DNA from: Chlamydiales bacterium
Lineage (GTDB): Bacteria; Chlamydiota; Chlamydiia; Chlamydiales; Simkaniaceae
Assembly (NCBI GenBank): GCA_024233395.1
Contig: JACKPR010000007.1
Coordinates: 1 to 37,224, forward strand
Length of the DNA: 37,224 bases
Direction of reading: 5' to 3'
The translations under genes and the position numbers were made by a program. Under the pieces are notes generated by a model. That model saw only the letters and a list, made by a program, of their open reading frames with translations. It did not search any database and had not been told where the DNA came from. Every line of letters starts with the position of its first letter. Within the stretch, counting starts at the first letter, position 1. Shown one piece after another: positions 1 through 8,283 of the stretch.

Positions 1-407
1 TTTTTTGCCTCTTTGATTAAAGAAGCACTTTTCCCTAAGGTAATGTGTTTGATAAATTTTTTTCCTTCTAAATCATACCCCTTTTCTTCAAAGTAGTCAT
101 GAATGAGCCTTTGATACTCGTCAATGAAGTTTTCACCAAAGGCTTCAACATGCCAAGTCAAGATATCAGGAGACCGATTAGGAAGGCGAAGAGGTGAGTC
201 AGCAATTGCTATAGGCCCCACACGAAAAAAGGGTTTTGGCATATAGCGAATATGTTCATGGATTTTTTTATAAGAGGTATTTCCAAAAAAAAGAAGGGTT
301 AAGTGACGTTTTTTAGCCTTCAGAGTCTTCTCATCGGGAAGCATTTCAGGCCAAGGAGCATGAACTTCAAATCCAAACAGGAGACGTTTTGTATCTTGAT
401 CAGTCAT
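1..407 (-). CDS. thpR: 2H phosphoesterase, ThpR/LigT (RNA 2',3'-cyclic phosphodiesterase) family, 3' partial
   Basis: The minus strand reads open from an ATG at 407 to the window edge, giving about 135 residues with the C-terminus missing. Two H-x-T-L motifs are visible, RHLTLLFFG near residue 35 and KHITLG near residue 122, at the spacing typical of the two catalytic histidines of 2H phosphoesterases. Known ThpR enzymes hydrolyse 2',3'-cyclic phosphate RNA ends in the cytoplasm and were first described as 2'-5' RNA ligases. The gene is divergent from the MFS gene at 471, with a 63-base gap between them. The start is the only ATG before the first motif. Family assignment is fairly secure; the physiological substrate is unknown. 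Confidence 0.78.
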   Translation of the reverse strand, partial: MTDQDTKRLLFGFEVHAPWPEMLPDEKTLKAKKRHLTLLFFGNTSYKKIHEHIRYMPKPFFRVGPIAIADSPLRLPNRSPDILTWHVEAFGENFIDEYQRLIHDYFEEKGYDLEGKKFIKHITLGKSASLIKEAK

Positions 408-470
408 GTTTAAAGTTTACCAAGGTACAAGCTTCGCAGTCAATTTTTTATTGTATACCTTAAGAGTTTT

Positions 471-1742
471 ATGCTAACGAGAAGGTATATGAAAAAGCAT
501 ATACAATTTCGCCGTTGGATTATTTGGAGCCTTGCAGTCGCTTTTTACTTCTATGAATTTTTCATCCGTGTTGCTCCAAGTGTCATGGTTGAAGATCTCT
601 TCCGCACTTTTCATATTGGAGCAAGTGTTTTCGGTATTATTTCTGCAGCCTATCTCTATGCCTACGCTCCCATGCAACTTCCTGTTGGCGTTTTGATGGA
701 TCGCTACGGTGCTCGAAAGCTTCTCACCATTGCAACGCTTGCCTGCGGAATAGCCTCTCTCGCTTTTGGAATTGCCCCAAAGATTTGGTTAACCATTATC
801 GCTCGGGTAATTATGGGCGCAGGATCTGCTTTTGCTTTCATTGGAATGGTTTATATTACTTCACATTGGTTCCATGGAAAAATCTTAGCGCTTCTTGTAG
901 GAATCGGGAACTCCCTTGGGATGCTTGGCGCAGTTTTTGGAGAAGGTCCCCTTTCAGAATTGGTTCATGTTTTCACCTGGCGTCCAACAATGGTTGGGTT
1001 GGGAATTGTTGGATTAATACTAGGACTAACAATATTTTTTGTGGTTAGAAATGATCCTAAATCGATGGAAAAACATGGGCCAAAAAAATCTTCACATCTC
1101 CTAAAGAGCATGAAACTTGTTTGTAAAAATAAGCAAACTTGGATTAATGCGATTGTTTCTACGATGTTTTATACGGGAACGGTTGCTTTTGGAGGACTAT
1201 GGGCGATTCCTTTTCTACAGCAAACACAGGGCTATTCAAATGAAGAAGCAAGTTTTGCCGCCTCCATGATCTATGTAGGATGGATCGTTGCTGGACCCTT
1301 TATTGGTCATTTCTCCGATAAGACGTGTAACCGGAAAATTTGGATTCTTATCTGCATCCTCTTAAGCCTCCTTTTCTTCATGATTATTGTTTATACTCCG
1401 TTAACGAATCCTATTTGGATTTTTACCCTTATGTTTCTACTAGGCACAGCTCTTTCAGCACAACTTTTAACCTATTGCCTTTCCATTGAGCTTAATACCC
1501 CTGATACAAAAGGAGCTGCTTTAGCTATTACGAATTTTCTTGTTTTTGTGGGAGGATCTATCGTTCAAACGTTTATTGGATTTATTCTCGATGCGATGTG
1601 GACTGGAACGTTGGTAGGAGGTGCTCGTCTCTATTCCCTTGACATGTACCAAGTTGGACTTTCTCTCTTCCCGATTACTTTAATCATTGGATTTTTCTTC
1701 ACCTTTTTTATTAAAGAAAAAAGCAAGCCATGGTGCTCTTAA
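471..1742 (+). CDS. Major facilitator superfamily transporter
   Basis: A protein of 423 residues with about 12 hydrophobic segments. The loop after TM2 contains VLMDRYGARKLL, matching the MFS signature between TM2 and TM3 (D-R-x-G-x-R-x). A second basic loop (GHFSDKTCNRK, around residues 278-288) sits at the equivalent place in the second half. It is an inner-membrane secondary transporter; the substrate cannot be read from sequence. Two starts are possible: the ATG at 471, preceded by AAGAG at 4 nt, or the ATG at 489, preceded by GAGAAGG at only 3 nt. Its last 13 bases overlap the cytochrome b561-like gene, so the two are probably cotranscribed and translationally coupled. Confidence 0.88.
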   Translation: MLTRRYMKKHIQFRRWIIWSLAVAFYFYEFFIRVAPSVMVEDLFRTFHIGASVFGIISAAYLYAYAPMQLPVGVLMDRYGARKLLTIATLACGIASLAFGIAPKIWLTIIARVIMGAGSAFAFIGMVYITSHWFHGKILALLVGIGNSLGMLGAVFGEGPLSELVHVFTWRPTMVGLGIVGLILGLTIFFVVRNDPKSMEKHGPKKSSHLLKSMKLVCKNKQTWINAIVSTMFYTGTVAFGGLWAIPFLQQTQGYSNEEASFAASMIYVGWIVAGPFIGHFSDKTCNRKIWILICILLSLLFFMIIVYTPLTNPIWIFTLMFLLGTALSAQLLTYCLSIELNTPDTKGAALAITNFLVFVGGSIVQTFIGFILDAMWTGTLVGGARLYSLDMYQVGLSLFPITLIIGFFFTFFIKEKSKPWCS

Positions 1743-2266
1743 AGAATTTTCCTAAATCTTTTAGCATTGTTCATTGGGGAATAGCACTTTGTGTAATCGG
1801 TTCTATGATTTCTTCCCTATTTGTCCATCCTAAAAACCCTGTTGAACTTCCCATTCAAATCCATGTATGGATTGGATATGGAGTCACCTTATTTCTTCTC
1901 TGTCAATGGCTCCTTTTATCTCTTAAAAAATATCATTTTGTTAGAGCACATGTTTTTCCTTATCACTTTGAGGGAAGGCAATGCATCCTTGCTGATTTAC
2001 GCATGCTGTTGAGAGGACAACTGCCTCCTACTGGAGCCCGAAAAGGGCTTTCTGGATTGGTTGAAGGAATGGGAATTCTCCTCATTTCATTTATGGCAGT
2101 GACAGGCCTTATTTTTCATTTTGCTTTTGTCTATAGCATGGATCAAATTCCATTGATGCTCATTATCCGTGATATCCATAACTTCTTCTCCTATTTTGTT
2201 TGGGTTTTCGTCATTGGACATGGAGGCATGGCCATTCTTCATCATATCATGAATCTATCCAAATAA
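1730..2266 (+). CDS. Cytochrome b561-like membrane protein
   Basis: A 178-residue protein with four predicted membrane spans. Histidines at positions 15, 45, 150 and 164 lie inside or at the edges of spans, in the contexts IVHW, QIHVWIGY, DIHNFF and GHGG. This arrangement fits the haem-ligand pattern of prokaryotic cytochrome b561, which passes electrons across or within the inner membrane. The start lies inside the MFS gene (13-nt overlap, different frame), suggesting translational coupling. The role is inferred from the histidine pattern; the electron donor and acceptor are unknown. A four-helix b-type cytochrome of another subfamily (for example hydrogenase-type) is an alternative. Confidence 0.72.
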   Translation: MVLLKNFPKSFSIVHWGIALCVIGSMISSLFVHPKNPVELPIQIHVWIGYGVTLFLLCQWLLLSLKKYHFVRAHVFPYHFEGRQCILADLRMLLRGQLPPTGARKGLSGLVEGMGILLISFMAVTGLIFHFAFVYSMDQIPLMLIIRDIHNFFSYFVWVFVIGHGGMAILHHIMNLSK

Positions 2267-2313
2267 AATTAATTACTAAAATAGATTTATTAATAAATAA
2301 TAACTATAGAATC

Positions 2314-2342
2314 TTGAAAAAGAATTAACAAAATACTAGAAA
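2314..2342 (+). promoter_or_regulatory. Candidate sigma70-type promoter of the exporter operon
   Basis: TTGAAA at 2314-2319 and TAGAAA at 2337-2342 are separated by 17 bases, inside a very AT-rich gap of about 90 bases. Transcription would begin near 2349, immediately at the GAGG in front of the small ORF at 2357. That leaves very little leader, so the true promoter may lie a little further upstream. Pattern match only. Confidence 0.3.
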
Positions 2343-2356
2343 GAAAAAGAGGTATT

Positions 2357-2503
2357 ATGAATTCATTAAGGAGATCCTCAAGGTTTATGTTCGAAGTGAG
2401 TGATCATTTTCAAGTGGCAAGGTGCGAGTGTAAACAAGAATTTTGTAGCACAATGCATATACTTTTAAACTCTCGAATTTCTAATAGTGGGATAGATTCA
2501 TGA
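2357..2503 (+). CDS. Possible 48-residue leader/small protein upstream of exporter operon
   Basis: An ATG at 2357, preceded by GAGG at 4 nt, opens a 48-codon frame whose TGA stop overlaps the ATG of the adaptor gene as ATGA (2500-2503). An alternative internal start is the ATG at 2387, preceded by AAGG. The peptide is Arg/Ser-rich at its N-terminus, contains CECKQEFC (four Cys-region residues), and has no membrane span. The adaptor's own ATG lacks a clear Shine-Dalgarno, so reading this small frame could help start translation there. It could instead be a chance frame in a leader; I recognise no family. Confidence 0.35.
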   Translation: MNSLRRSSRFMFEVSDHFQVARCECKQEFCSTMHILLNSRISNSGIDS

Positions 2504-3408
2504 GTCGTAAATATATTCTTCCTGCACTTGCTTTGTTCGGGCTTTTCTTTGCCCTTTTTATGGTGTTTTTTGGGATGCGCTCACCTCCTACTCCCAAAAT
2601 TGAATTTCCTCCTCCTATTCCACCCTATAAACATTATGTTGCTGGAGCAGGGATCGTAGAATCTGCTTCCGAAGATATCAATATCGGAACGCCTTTTAGT
2701 GAAATCGTTACAGATGTTTTTGTTAGAGTTGGTGCTCAAGTCAAAAAAGGAGAACCTCTTTTTCAGCTCGATATTCGGACTCTTAATGCAGAATATGAAG
2801 AAGCACGAGAAAAACGAGCTGTTGCCTTGATTAACTATGAAGATAAAAAAACAGAGCTCTCCCTTTATCAAAGCCTTAAAGATAAACGAGCTGTCAGTGA
2901 GAATACATTCAATCAAGTTTACTATGCAGCAGAGGCAGCGCTTAAACAGGTTAAAGAGCTCGAGGCTACAATGGAAGTCATAGCTTCAAGAATCGAACGC
3001 TCAACGATCAGAGCCCCCATTGATGGACAAGTTCTTCAGGTGAATGTCCGTATTGGAGAAACAGCTGATATCAATCCTTTCGATAACAAACCTCATATGC
3101 TCTTTGGTCAAACAGATCCTCTTCATATCCGAGTTGAAATTGATGAAGATGATGCTTGGCGCATTGAAAAAGGAGCGCCTGCTGTCGCTTTTGTCCGAGG
3201 AAATAGTTCGATTAGCGCTCCCCTTAATTTTCTTTATATTGAACCTTTTATTATCCCTAAAACGACTCTTACTGGAGATAATCAAGAACGGGTAGATACC
3301 CGTGTGCTACAAATCGTTTATGAAATGCACCGTGATGATCTTCCGATTTACCCCGGACAGTTAATGGATATTTATATCAAAGGACTCCCAGCAAATGAAA
3401 GGTTTTAA
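2500..3408 (+). CDS. HlyD/MacA-type periplasmic adaptor of ABC exporter
   Basis: A 302-residue protein with an N-terminal membrane anchor (about residues 5-24) and a proline-rich linker. Next comes the first half of a barrel-sandwich domain (VFVRVGAQVKKGEPLFQLD, near 75-95), then an alpha-helical hairpin of charged heptad-like sequence (about 100-165). The second half follows (STIRAPIDGQVLQVNVRIGE) with a beta-barrel after it. Adaptors of this kind join an inner-membrane transporter to an outer-membrane channel. The gene overlaps the channel gene by 14 nt, and permease and ATPase genes follow, so this is one tripartite exporter. Substrate is unknown; the closest known arrangement is DevB/MacA-like. 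Confidence 0.87.
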   Translation: MSRKYILPALALFGLFFALFMVFFGMRSPPTPKIEFPPPIPPYKHYVAGAGIVESASEDINIGTPFSEIVTDVFVRVGAQVKKGEPLFQLDIRTLNAEYEEAREKRAVALINYEDKKTELSLYQSLKDKRAVSENTFNQVYYAAEAALKQVKELEATMEVIASRIERSTIRAPIDGQVLQVNVRIGETADINPFDNKPHMLFGQTDPLHIRVEIDEDDAWRIEKGAPAVAFVRGNSSISAPLNFLYIEPFIIPKTTLTGDNQERVDTRVLQIVYEMHRDDLPIYPGQLMDIYIKGLPANERF

Positions 3409-4783
3409 ATCCCTTGTTCTTATTGCTCTAACTGGTTGTGCAGTAGGTCCCAATTATCAAACACCTGAAGTAGCTCTTCCTTCATCCTATCATGAACCTC
3501 ACGATAAAGAAGAGATCGACCTTTCTGAGCTAAAGGAGTGGTGGACAACTTTTAATGATCCCCTCTTAAACGTTTTGATTCATGAAGCAATTTCTCAAAA
3601 CCTTGATTTAAAAATCGCCGTTGAAAAAATCCATCAAGTTCGCGCGGAATATCAAATCGAGGCTGCTGAACTCTATCCAAAAATCGATTTGACAGCAGAG
3701 CAAAGAAGAACAAGAATTAGCCAAAACCTTTTTGATTCCAGCTTTCTCGGTCCCCCTTTACAAACCCTCTATAAAGTGGGCTTTGATGCAAGTTGGGAAA
3801 TCGATATTTTTGGGAAAAGGCGGCGTGCAAAAGAAGGCGCCTATTATTCCTATGAAGCCGAAGTGAATAGCGCGCGCGATGTTTACATCACTCTCCTCAG
3901 TGAAATTGCGGCCACATACATCCAAATCCGAGGGCTTCAACAAAAAATCGCCCTTTCAAAACGTGATATTTATATTCAAAAAGAACTTCTTGAACTTGCT
4001 GAGGTTCGCTTTGTTGCAGGACTCGATAGCGAATTATCTCCTCAAGAAGTTGCGGTAAACTTAGAAGAATCTCAAGCCCTCCTTCCCACTCTTGAAACGA
4101 GTTACAGAGAAAGCCTTCATCGTTTGGCTGTTTTGCTCGGCAAAACTCCGGAGAGTCTTCATGTAGATTTTGAAGAGCAAGGAACAATTCCTGTCAGCGA
4201 TACTCCTATCCCCATTGGGCTTCCCTCTGATCTCCTCCGACGCCGTCCAGATATCAGAAAAGCAGAGAGAATCCTTGCAGCAGCTACTGCAAATGTTGGT
4301 GAAGCAATCGCTGATCTTTTCCCCCGTTTTTCACTTATAGGCTCTTTTGGATTTGAGAGTAATCAAACAAATAACTGGTTCAAAGCTAAAAGTAGGAGTT
4401 GGTCGCTTGGACCCAATATCGATTGGCCCATTATCTACTTTGGAAGAATCCGTGCAAATATCCGTGCTCAAAATGCAAAACAGGAGCAAGCACTTCTTAA
4501 CTATGAGCAAACGATTCTTACTTCCCTTGAAGATGTTGAAAATCGCCTAGTAGCTTACTATAAAGAAGAAGAGCGCGTTCATCGCTATGAAAAGCAGGTT
4601 GAAGCAGCACGGCGCAGTTATGTTCTCACCCGCGACCAGTATCTGAGTGGGCTTGTTGATTTCTCTTCACTCTTAGATGCTGACAGTACCCTTGTTTTTG
4701 CAGAAAATAATCTTGTCGAAAGTCAGCAATCCCTCAGTACAAATCGAGTGGCCCTTTATAAATCACTCGGAGGAGATTGGTAG
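3395..4783 (+). CDS. Outer-membrane efflux lipoprotein, NodT/OprM (TolC) family
   Basis: A 462-residue protein. The N-terminus has a short hydrophobic stretch and lipobox LTGC, with the lipidated Cys at 15 followed by AVGPNY, the usual start of NodT-family channels. The WW-x-x-FNDPLLN region and the repeat-related helical segments (around 60-210 and 280-450) match the TolC fold duplicated within one chain. LLRRRPDIRKAERILAAATA near residue 275 is a family hallmark. It would form the outer-membrane duct for the adaptor and ABC transporter encoded on either side. Its stop codon directly abuts the permease ATG with no gap. Confidence 0.9.
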   Translation: MKGFKSLVLIALTGCAVGPNYQTPEVALPSSYHEPHDKEEIDLSELKEWWTTFNDPLLNVLIHEAISQNLDLKIAVEKIHQVRAEYQIEAAELYPKIDLTAEQRRTRISQNLFDSSFLGPPLQTLYKVGFDASWEIDIFGKRRRAKEGAYYSYEAEVNSARDVYITLLSEIAATYIQIRGLQQKIALSKRDIYIQKELLELAEVRFVAGLDSELSPQEVAVNLEESQALLPTLETSYRESLHRLAVLLGKTPESLHVDFEEQGTIPVSDTPIPIGLPSDLLRRRPDIRKAERILAAATANVGEAIADLFPRFSLIGSFGFESNQTNNWFKAKSRSWSLGPNIDWPIIYFGRIRANIRAQNAKQEQALLNYEQTILTSLEDVENRLVAYYKEEERVHRYEKQVEAARRSYVLTRDQYLSGLVDFSSLLDADSTLVFAENNLVESQQSLSTNRVALYKSLGGDW

Positions 4784-5932
4784 ATGCTTCTCCTCTCATT
4801 AAAAATCTTGATTGGGGATAAAGCAAAGTTTATTGGTATTGTTTTAGGTTTAAGCTTTGCTTCTTTCATTATTGTACAACAAGCTGCCATCTTCGTAGGG
4901 TTAATGGCTCGAACATTTGGTTTTATTACGGATACTTCTCAACCAGATATTTGGGTGATGGATGAAAAAGTACAGTTTATTGAAGATACTAAACCTTTAC
5001 GTGCGACACAACTCTATTTGGTGCGAGGAATCGATGGGGTCGAGTGGGCTGTTCCTTTCTATAAGGGGCTTTTAAAAGCCCGTCTACAAAGTGGAAACTT
5101 TCAAATCTGTAATGTCATTGGAATCGATGAAGCTTCGCTGATTGGAGGACCTCCAGTAATGCTCGAAGGAAGTGTCTTAGATCTGAGAAAAACCGATGGA
5201 ATCATTGTCAATAAAGTCGGAGCAGATGGAAAGCTTTCTTCCAACGGAAAAAATGGCATTCCCCTGCAAGTGGGGGAAACAATAGAAATCAATGACCACA
5301 GAGCCCAGGTCGTGGGAATCTGCAAATCAACGCGCACCTTTCAATCCCAGCCTGTGATTTATACCACCTATGCAAGGGCAACCTCCTTTGCACCCTACGA
5401 AAGGAAACTTCTCTCTTTTATTTTGGTGAAAGCAAAACCAGGTCTTTCCCCAGAAAAACTCTGCGCTAGCATTCAATCCCTCCCGGGACTCACAGCCTAT
5501 ACAAGCTCTCAATTTAAACGTCTCACGATCGAATACTACATGAAAAACACCGGGATCCCTTTAAACTTTGGAATGGCTGTCCTTTTAGGCTTTATCATCG
5601 GGATGGCCATCTCGGGGCAAACCTTCTATAATTTTATCTTGGATAATCTTCGCTATCTTGGAACTTTTAAAGCGATGGGAGCTAACAATCGCCTCCTCAC
5701 AAAAATGGTTCTTTTGCAAGCGGTTTGGGTCGGATTTATTGGATGGGGTTTAGGGATTGGAGCTGCTGCTCTTTTCGGATTTCTTTCACGGAATAGTGAT
5801 CTTTCTTTTCTTCTCATGTGGCAACTCTATGTGATTTCTGGAATCACCATGTTTACAATCACTGGATTTTCGGCGTGGATTGGCCTTTATAAAGTCTATC
5901 GCCTTGATCCTGCAATTGTCTTTAAGGGATAG
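4784..5932 (+). CDS. FtsX/MacB-like (DevC-type) ABC exporter permease
   Basis: A 382-residue membrane protein with one span near residues 17-40, a periplasmic domain of about 200 residues, and three C-terminal spans (about 258-280, 305-335, 345-370). This is the topology of the FtsX-like fold used in MacB, LolCE and DevC. The C-terminal segment (NLRYLGTFKAMGANNRLL) is the coupling region typical of the family. The permease starts directly after the channel gene and ends 2 nt before the ATPase gene, so all exporter parts are made from one message. A functional transporter would need a homodimer, since only one permease gene is present. Confidence 0.85.
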   Translation: MLLLSLKILIGDKAKFIGIVLGLSFASFIIVQQAAIFVGLMARTFGFITDTSQPDIWVMDEKVQFIEDTKPLRATQLYLVRGIDGVEWAVPFYKGLLKARLQSGNFQICNVIGIDEASLIGGPPVMLEGSVLDLRKTDGIIVNKVGADGKLSSNGKNGIPLQVGETIEINDHRAQVVGICKSTRTFQSQPVIYTTYARATSFAPYERKLLSFILVKAKPGLSPEKLCASIQSLPGLTAYTSSQFKRLTIEYYMKNTGIPLNFGMAVLLGFIIGMAISGQTFYNFILDNLRYLGTFKAMGANNRLLTKMVLLQAVWVGFIGWGLGIGAAALFGFLSRNSDLSFLLMWQLYVISGITMFTITGFSAWIGLYKVYRLDPAIVFKG

Positions 5933-5934
5933 GA

Positions 5935-6627
5935 ATGGAAATAGCTGTCAAATGCTCAAAAATTAGAAAGTCTTTTGGAGAAGGAAATCTCCGCTTTGAA
6001 GTCCTTCATGGGATTAATCTAGAAGTTAAATCTGGAGAGCTTTTGATGTTAGTAGGTCCTTCTGGCTCAGGAAAGACCACTCTGATTTCAATTCTTGCTG
6101 GGATCCTCAGCCATGATGATGGAGAGTGTTTTCTTTTTGGCCAAAACATCGACACCCTTTCTGATGCAGAAAAAACGAAGTTTCGAGGAGAAAATATTGG
6201 GTATGTTTTCCAAGCCTTTAATCTTATTCCTATGCTTTCGAACGCAGAAAATGTAGCGATTCCTCTTCTTCTCAACAATATGGATCGAAAAGAAGCGATT
6301 AAACATGCTGAAGAGCGCCTCATCCAATTTGGATTAGAGGATAAAATGAATACCTATCCTAAGCAACTTTCTGGGGGGCAGCAACAACGCGTTGCAATTG
6401 CACGGGCAGTGATCCATAATCCACGACTCATTGTTTGCGATGAACCAACAAGTGCCCTTGATCACGAAAATGGGATGCTTGTTCTGAATCATTTACGTGA
6501 TATTGTCGATAAGGAAAACCGCGCGCTCATCGTGGTCACCCACGATTCTCGTATTTTTGACTTTGCCGATCGGATTGTCCATATGGAAGATGGCAATATC
6601 GTTGAAAATAAGCTCAACCACGATTAG
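5935..6627 (+). CDS. ABC transporter ATP-binding protein (MacB/LolD/DevA type)
   Basis: A 230-residue ATPase with all nucleotide-binding motifs: Walker A GPSGSGKT (41-48), Q-loop Q93 in VFQAF, signature LSGGQQQRVAIARA (145-158), Walker B LIVCDE (165-170) with the following PTSALD, and the H-loop His203 (VTHD). The length and the FQAFNLIPMLSNAENV segment are typical of the MacB/LolD subfamily, which powers export or lipoprotein release. The family assignment and the upstream FtsX-like permease agree. It is the last gene of the operon; a convergent phytase gene begins 17 bases downstream. Confidence 0.93.
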   Translation: MEIAVKCSKIRKSFGEGNLRFEVLHGINLEVKSGELLMLVGPSGSGKTTLISILAGILSHDDGECFLFGQNIDTLSDAEKTKFRGENIGYVFQAFNLIPMLSNAENVAIPLLLNNMDRKEAIKHAEERLIQFGLEDKMNTYPKQLSGGQQQRVAIARAVIHNPRLIVCDEPTSALDHENGMLVLNHLRDIVDKENRALIVVTHDSRIFDFADRIVHMEDGNIVENKLNHD

Positions 6628-6644
6628 GTTTCTAACTCGAAGTT

Positions 6645-7679
6645 TTAAGGCTTTAATCTTGAAAAAGAGTACCAGTCGAAAATAACAAAGTTATTCTTTT
6701 TATCATTATGGGCAACAAAAACCCCTGTAGGATAGTAGGGAGGAATGCTTTGTGCTGTAACAGCAATCCCATCTGTTTTCCAAACATCATGAGCAACAGC
6801 CGTTTTAACAAACTTATTTTTTCCAGCCCTTTGGTAGATCTTAAAAGTCGAGTCACCTTGACTTGAAACGATAAGATACCCTTGCCCTTTACTCATCTTA
6901 TAAAGAGCCAGCCCTTCACGGTCTCCACGGATTCCATCTGCTACCCCAAAAGATTGAATAAAAGGGTCTTTTTGTATGGTGGGATCGGCATAATATTTTA
7001 AAATGGCATTTTGTTCATCTGAACAATAGAGGTAACCATATTCATCATCAGCAACCATCCCTTCGACAAAACTTTTCTGATCTTTTTTACCAAACTTTCG
7101 AATCAACGTTCCTTTTAGTTTTCCCTTTCCATCATCTTCAAGAAGGACTTGATGAAGATCATCGGTTTCTTTACGAGAAACAAAAGCAAAGAGCTTCCCA
7201 TCACTCGCCCTTTTATAAAGGCATAGACCATAGGTATCGCGCTCAAATCCTGATGAAATCCCTTCTTCAGTTGTAATATCTGTAAGCTCTCTTGTCGCAG
7301 GGTCAATAGAAAAGACTTTGATTTCATTTGTACTCCGAATACCACATGCTACAACATCCACTACTTTTCCATTTGAAAGCGGGATATCATACCGGATACT
7401 CACTCCAACAGGTCTATTGAGATAAGGAGACCGATGAACAAATTTCCCCTGAAGATCATAGACGTAAAGTGCCCCCATATGAGACTTATCATTTCCAATG
7501 ATTACAGAACGAATCGGTTCGTGACGATTTACCCAAATCCCTACTTCATCAGCTTTTCCTGGGACACTCTCGGTTTCCGCTCTAGCACGAGCTCCTTCAC
7601 GAAGGGTGTGTTCATGAACACGTCCACATCCAACTAGAATCAAAAGAAATAAAACTAAAAGCGTTTTCGTGCGAGCCAT
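6645..7679 (-). CDS. Beta-propeller phytase (3-phytase), predicted lipoprotein
   Basis: A 344-residue protein whose signal sequence ends in lipobox LVGC (Cys18), so it is probably an envelope lipoprotein. The remainder reads as a six-bladed beta-propeller phytase: ADEVGIWVNRHEP (about 44-56, the usual ADDPAIWV site), GALYVYDLQGK, VEGMVADDEYGYLYCSDEQN, DREGLALY, YLIVSSQGDSTFKIYQR, TDGIAV and GVFVAHN. In known enzymes these Asp/Glu residues hold calcium, and the enzyme removes phosphate from inositol hexakisphosphate. One Asp of the first site is Glu here. The gene overlaps the upstream membrane-protein gene by 25 nt. Fold assignment is strong; activity on phytate is inferred. Confidence 0.82.
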   Translation of the reverse strand: MARTKTLLVLFLLILVGCGRVHEHTLREGARARAETESVPGKADEVGIWVNRHEPIRSVIIGNDKSHMGALYVYDLQGKFVHRSPYLNRPVGVSIRYDIPLSNGKVVDVVACGIRSTNEIKVFSIDPATRELTDITTEEGISSGFERDTYGLCLYKRASDGKLFAFVSRKETDDLHQVLLEDDGKGKLKGTLIRKFGKKDQKSFVEGMVADDEYGYLYCSDEQNAILKYYADPTIQKDPFIQSFGVADGIRGDREGLALYKMSKGQGYLIVSSQGDSTFKIYQRAGKNKFVKTAVAHDVWKTDGIAVTAQSIPPYYPTGVFVAHNDKKNNFVIFDWYSFSRLKP

Positions 7680-8188
7680 ATGACCAATACTGCAACTCCA
7701 ATGGTTAGAGGTAACATAATTGTATAAATATAGGCGGCAAGTACAGCTGCTGCTGCTGCAAAAAGCCCTAGAAGAATGCCTATAACAAAAAATGTCGTTT
7801 CAACATAAATTCCTGTAATAAAAATGTTTAGCGCTAATAGCGTTAAAACAACAAGACCTGCTTCAAAACGTCCCATCAATCCAATATTGACAAAGATTGA
7901 AATCAAATAAACTGTCAAAGCAAGCCCAAACCATTGAACCAGTTCATGCCAAACCGTTGTTGATGTCATAATTTTTTGCTTATGACGGAGATACCAAGAA
8001 AGAAATAAACACAAAACAGCAAAAACTGGAACCATGAACCGCCAATAATTCCACGCTCCATTTTGCCTGAAATCTGAGACAACAAGTCCGATAAAAGATA
8101 GGCCAAGCATGATGATTGCAACCAAAAGCCGCATCTTCCAATGGTGATGATGCTTTTGAATGACGATTTCTTCGTCTTGTCGAGCCAT
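7655..8188 (-). CDS. Hypothetical membrane protein, about five spans
   Basis: A 177-residue protein beginning with a short polar segment that contains four consecutive histidines (residues 13-16). Roughly five to six hydrophobic spans follow, including an Ala/Leu-rich stretch near 140-155. The ATG at 8188 has AGAGGAG about 4 nt upstream, a strong ribosome-binding site that fixes the start. Its 3' end overlaps the phytase gene by 25 nt, so the two are probably cotranscribed. I do not recognise a family, and the His cluster may be incidental. Confidence 0.7.
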   Translation of the reverse strand: MARQDEEIVIQKHHHHWKMRLLVAIIMLGLSFIGLVVSDFRQNGAWNYWRFMVPVFAVLCLFLSWYLRHKQKIMTSTTVWHELVQWFGLALTVYLISIFVNIGLMGRFEAGLVVLTLLALNIFITGIYVETTFFVIGILLGLFAAAAAVLAAYIYTIMLPLTIGVAVLVIWLARKRF

Positions 8189-8247
8189 GGACTCCTCTTA
8201 AATAAATAATAATTTCACACGTTAGCAATCGAACCTGAAAAAGTCAA

Positions 8248-8275
8248 TTGACATCAACGTCAATCTTATTAAAAT
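8248..8275 (+). promoter_or_regulatory. Candidate promoter of the M3 peptidase gene
   Basis: A consensus -35 box TTGACA (8248-8253) is followed after 16 bases by TAAAAT (8270-8275). Transcription would start about 8282-8283, directly before the GTG at 8284. The TTG of the -35 box is in frame with the gene and could be mistaken for its start codon. The match to consensus is good, but no experiment supports it. Confidence 0.45.
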
Positions 8276-8283
8276 TCTTTACC

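Noticed and set aside
7434..7637. Plus-strand open frame of 67 codons inside the phytase gene
   Set aside because: It is antisense to a gene with clear protein motifs and has no ribosome-binding site or homology signal; similar antisense frames inside other large genes (for example 14990-15268) were rejected for the same reason.
8248..8283. TTG at 8248 as the M3 peptidase start
   Set aside because: It is part of a consensus -35 box and is not preceded by a ribosome-binding site; the added residues have no family resemblance.
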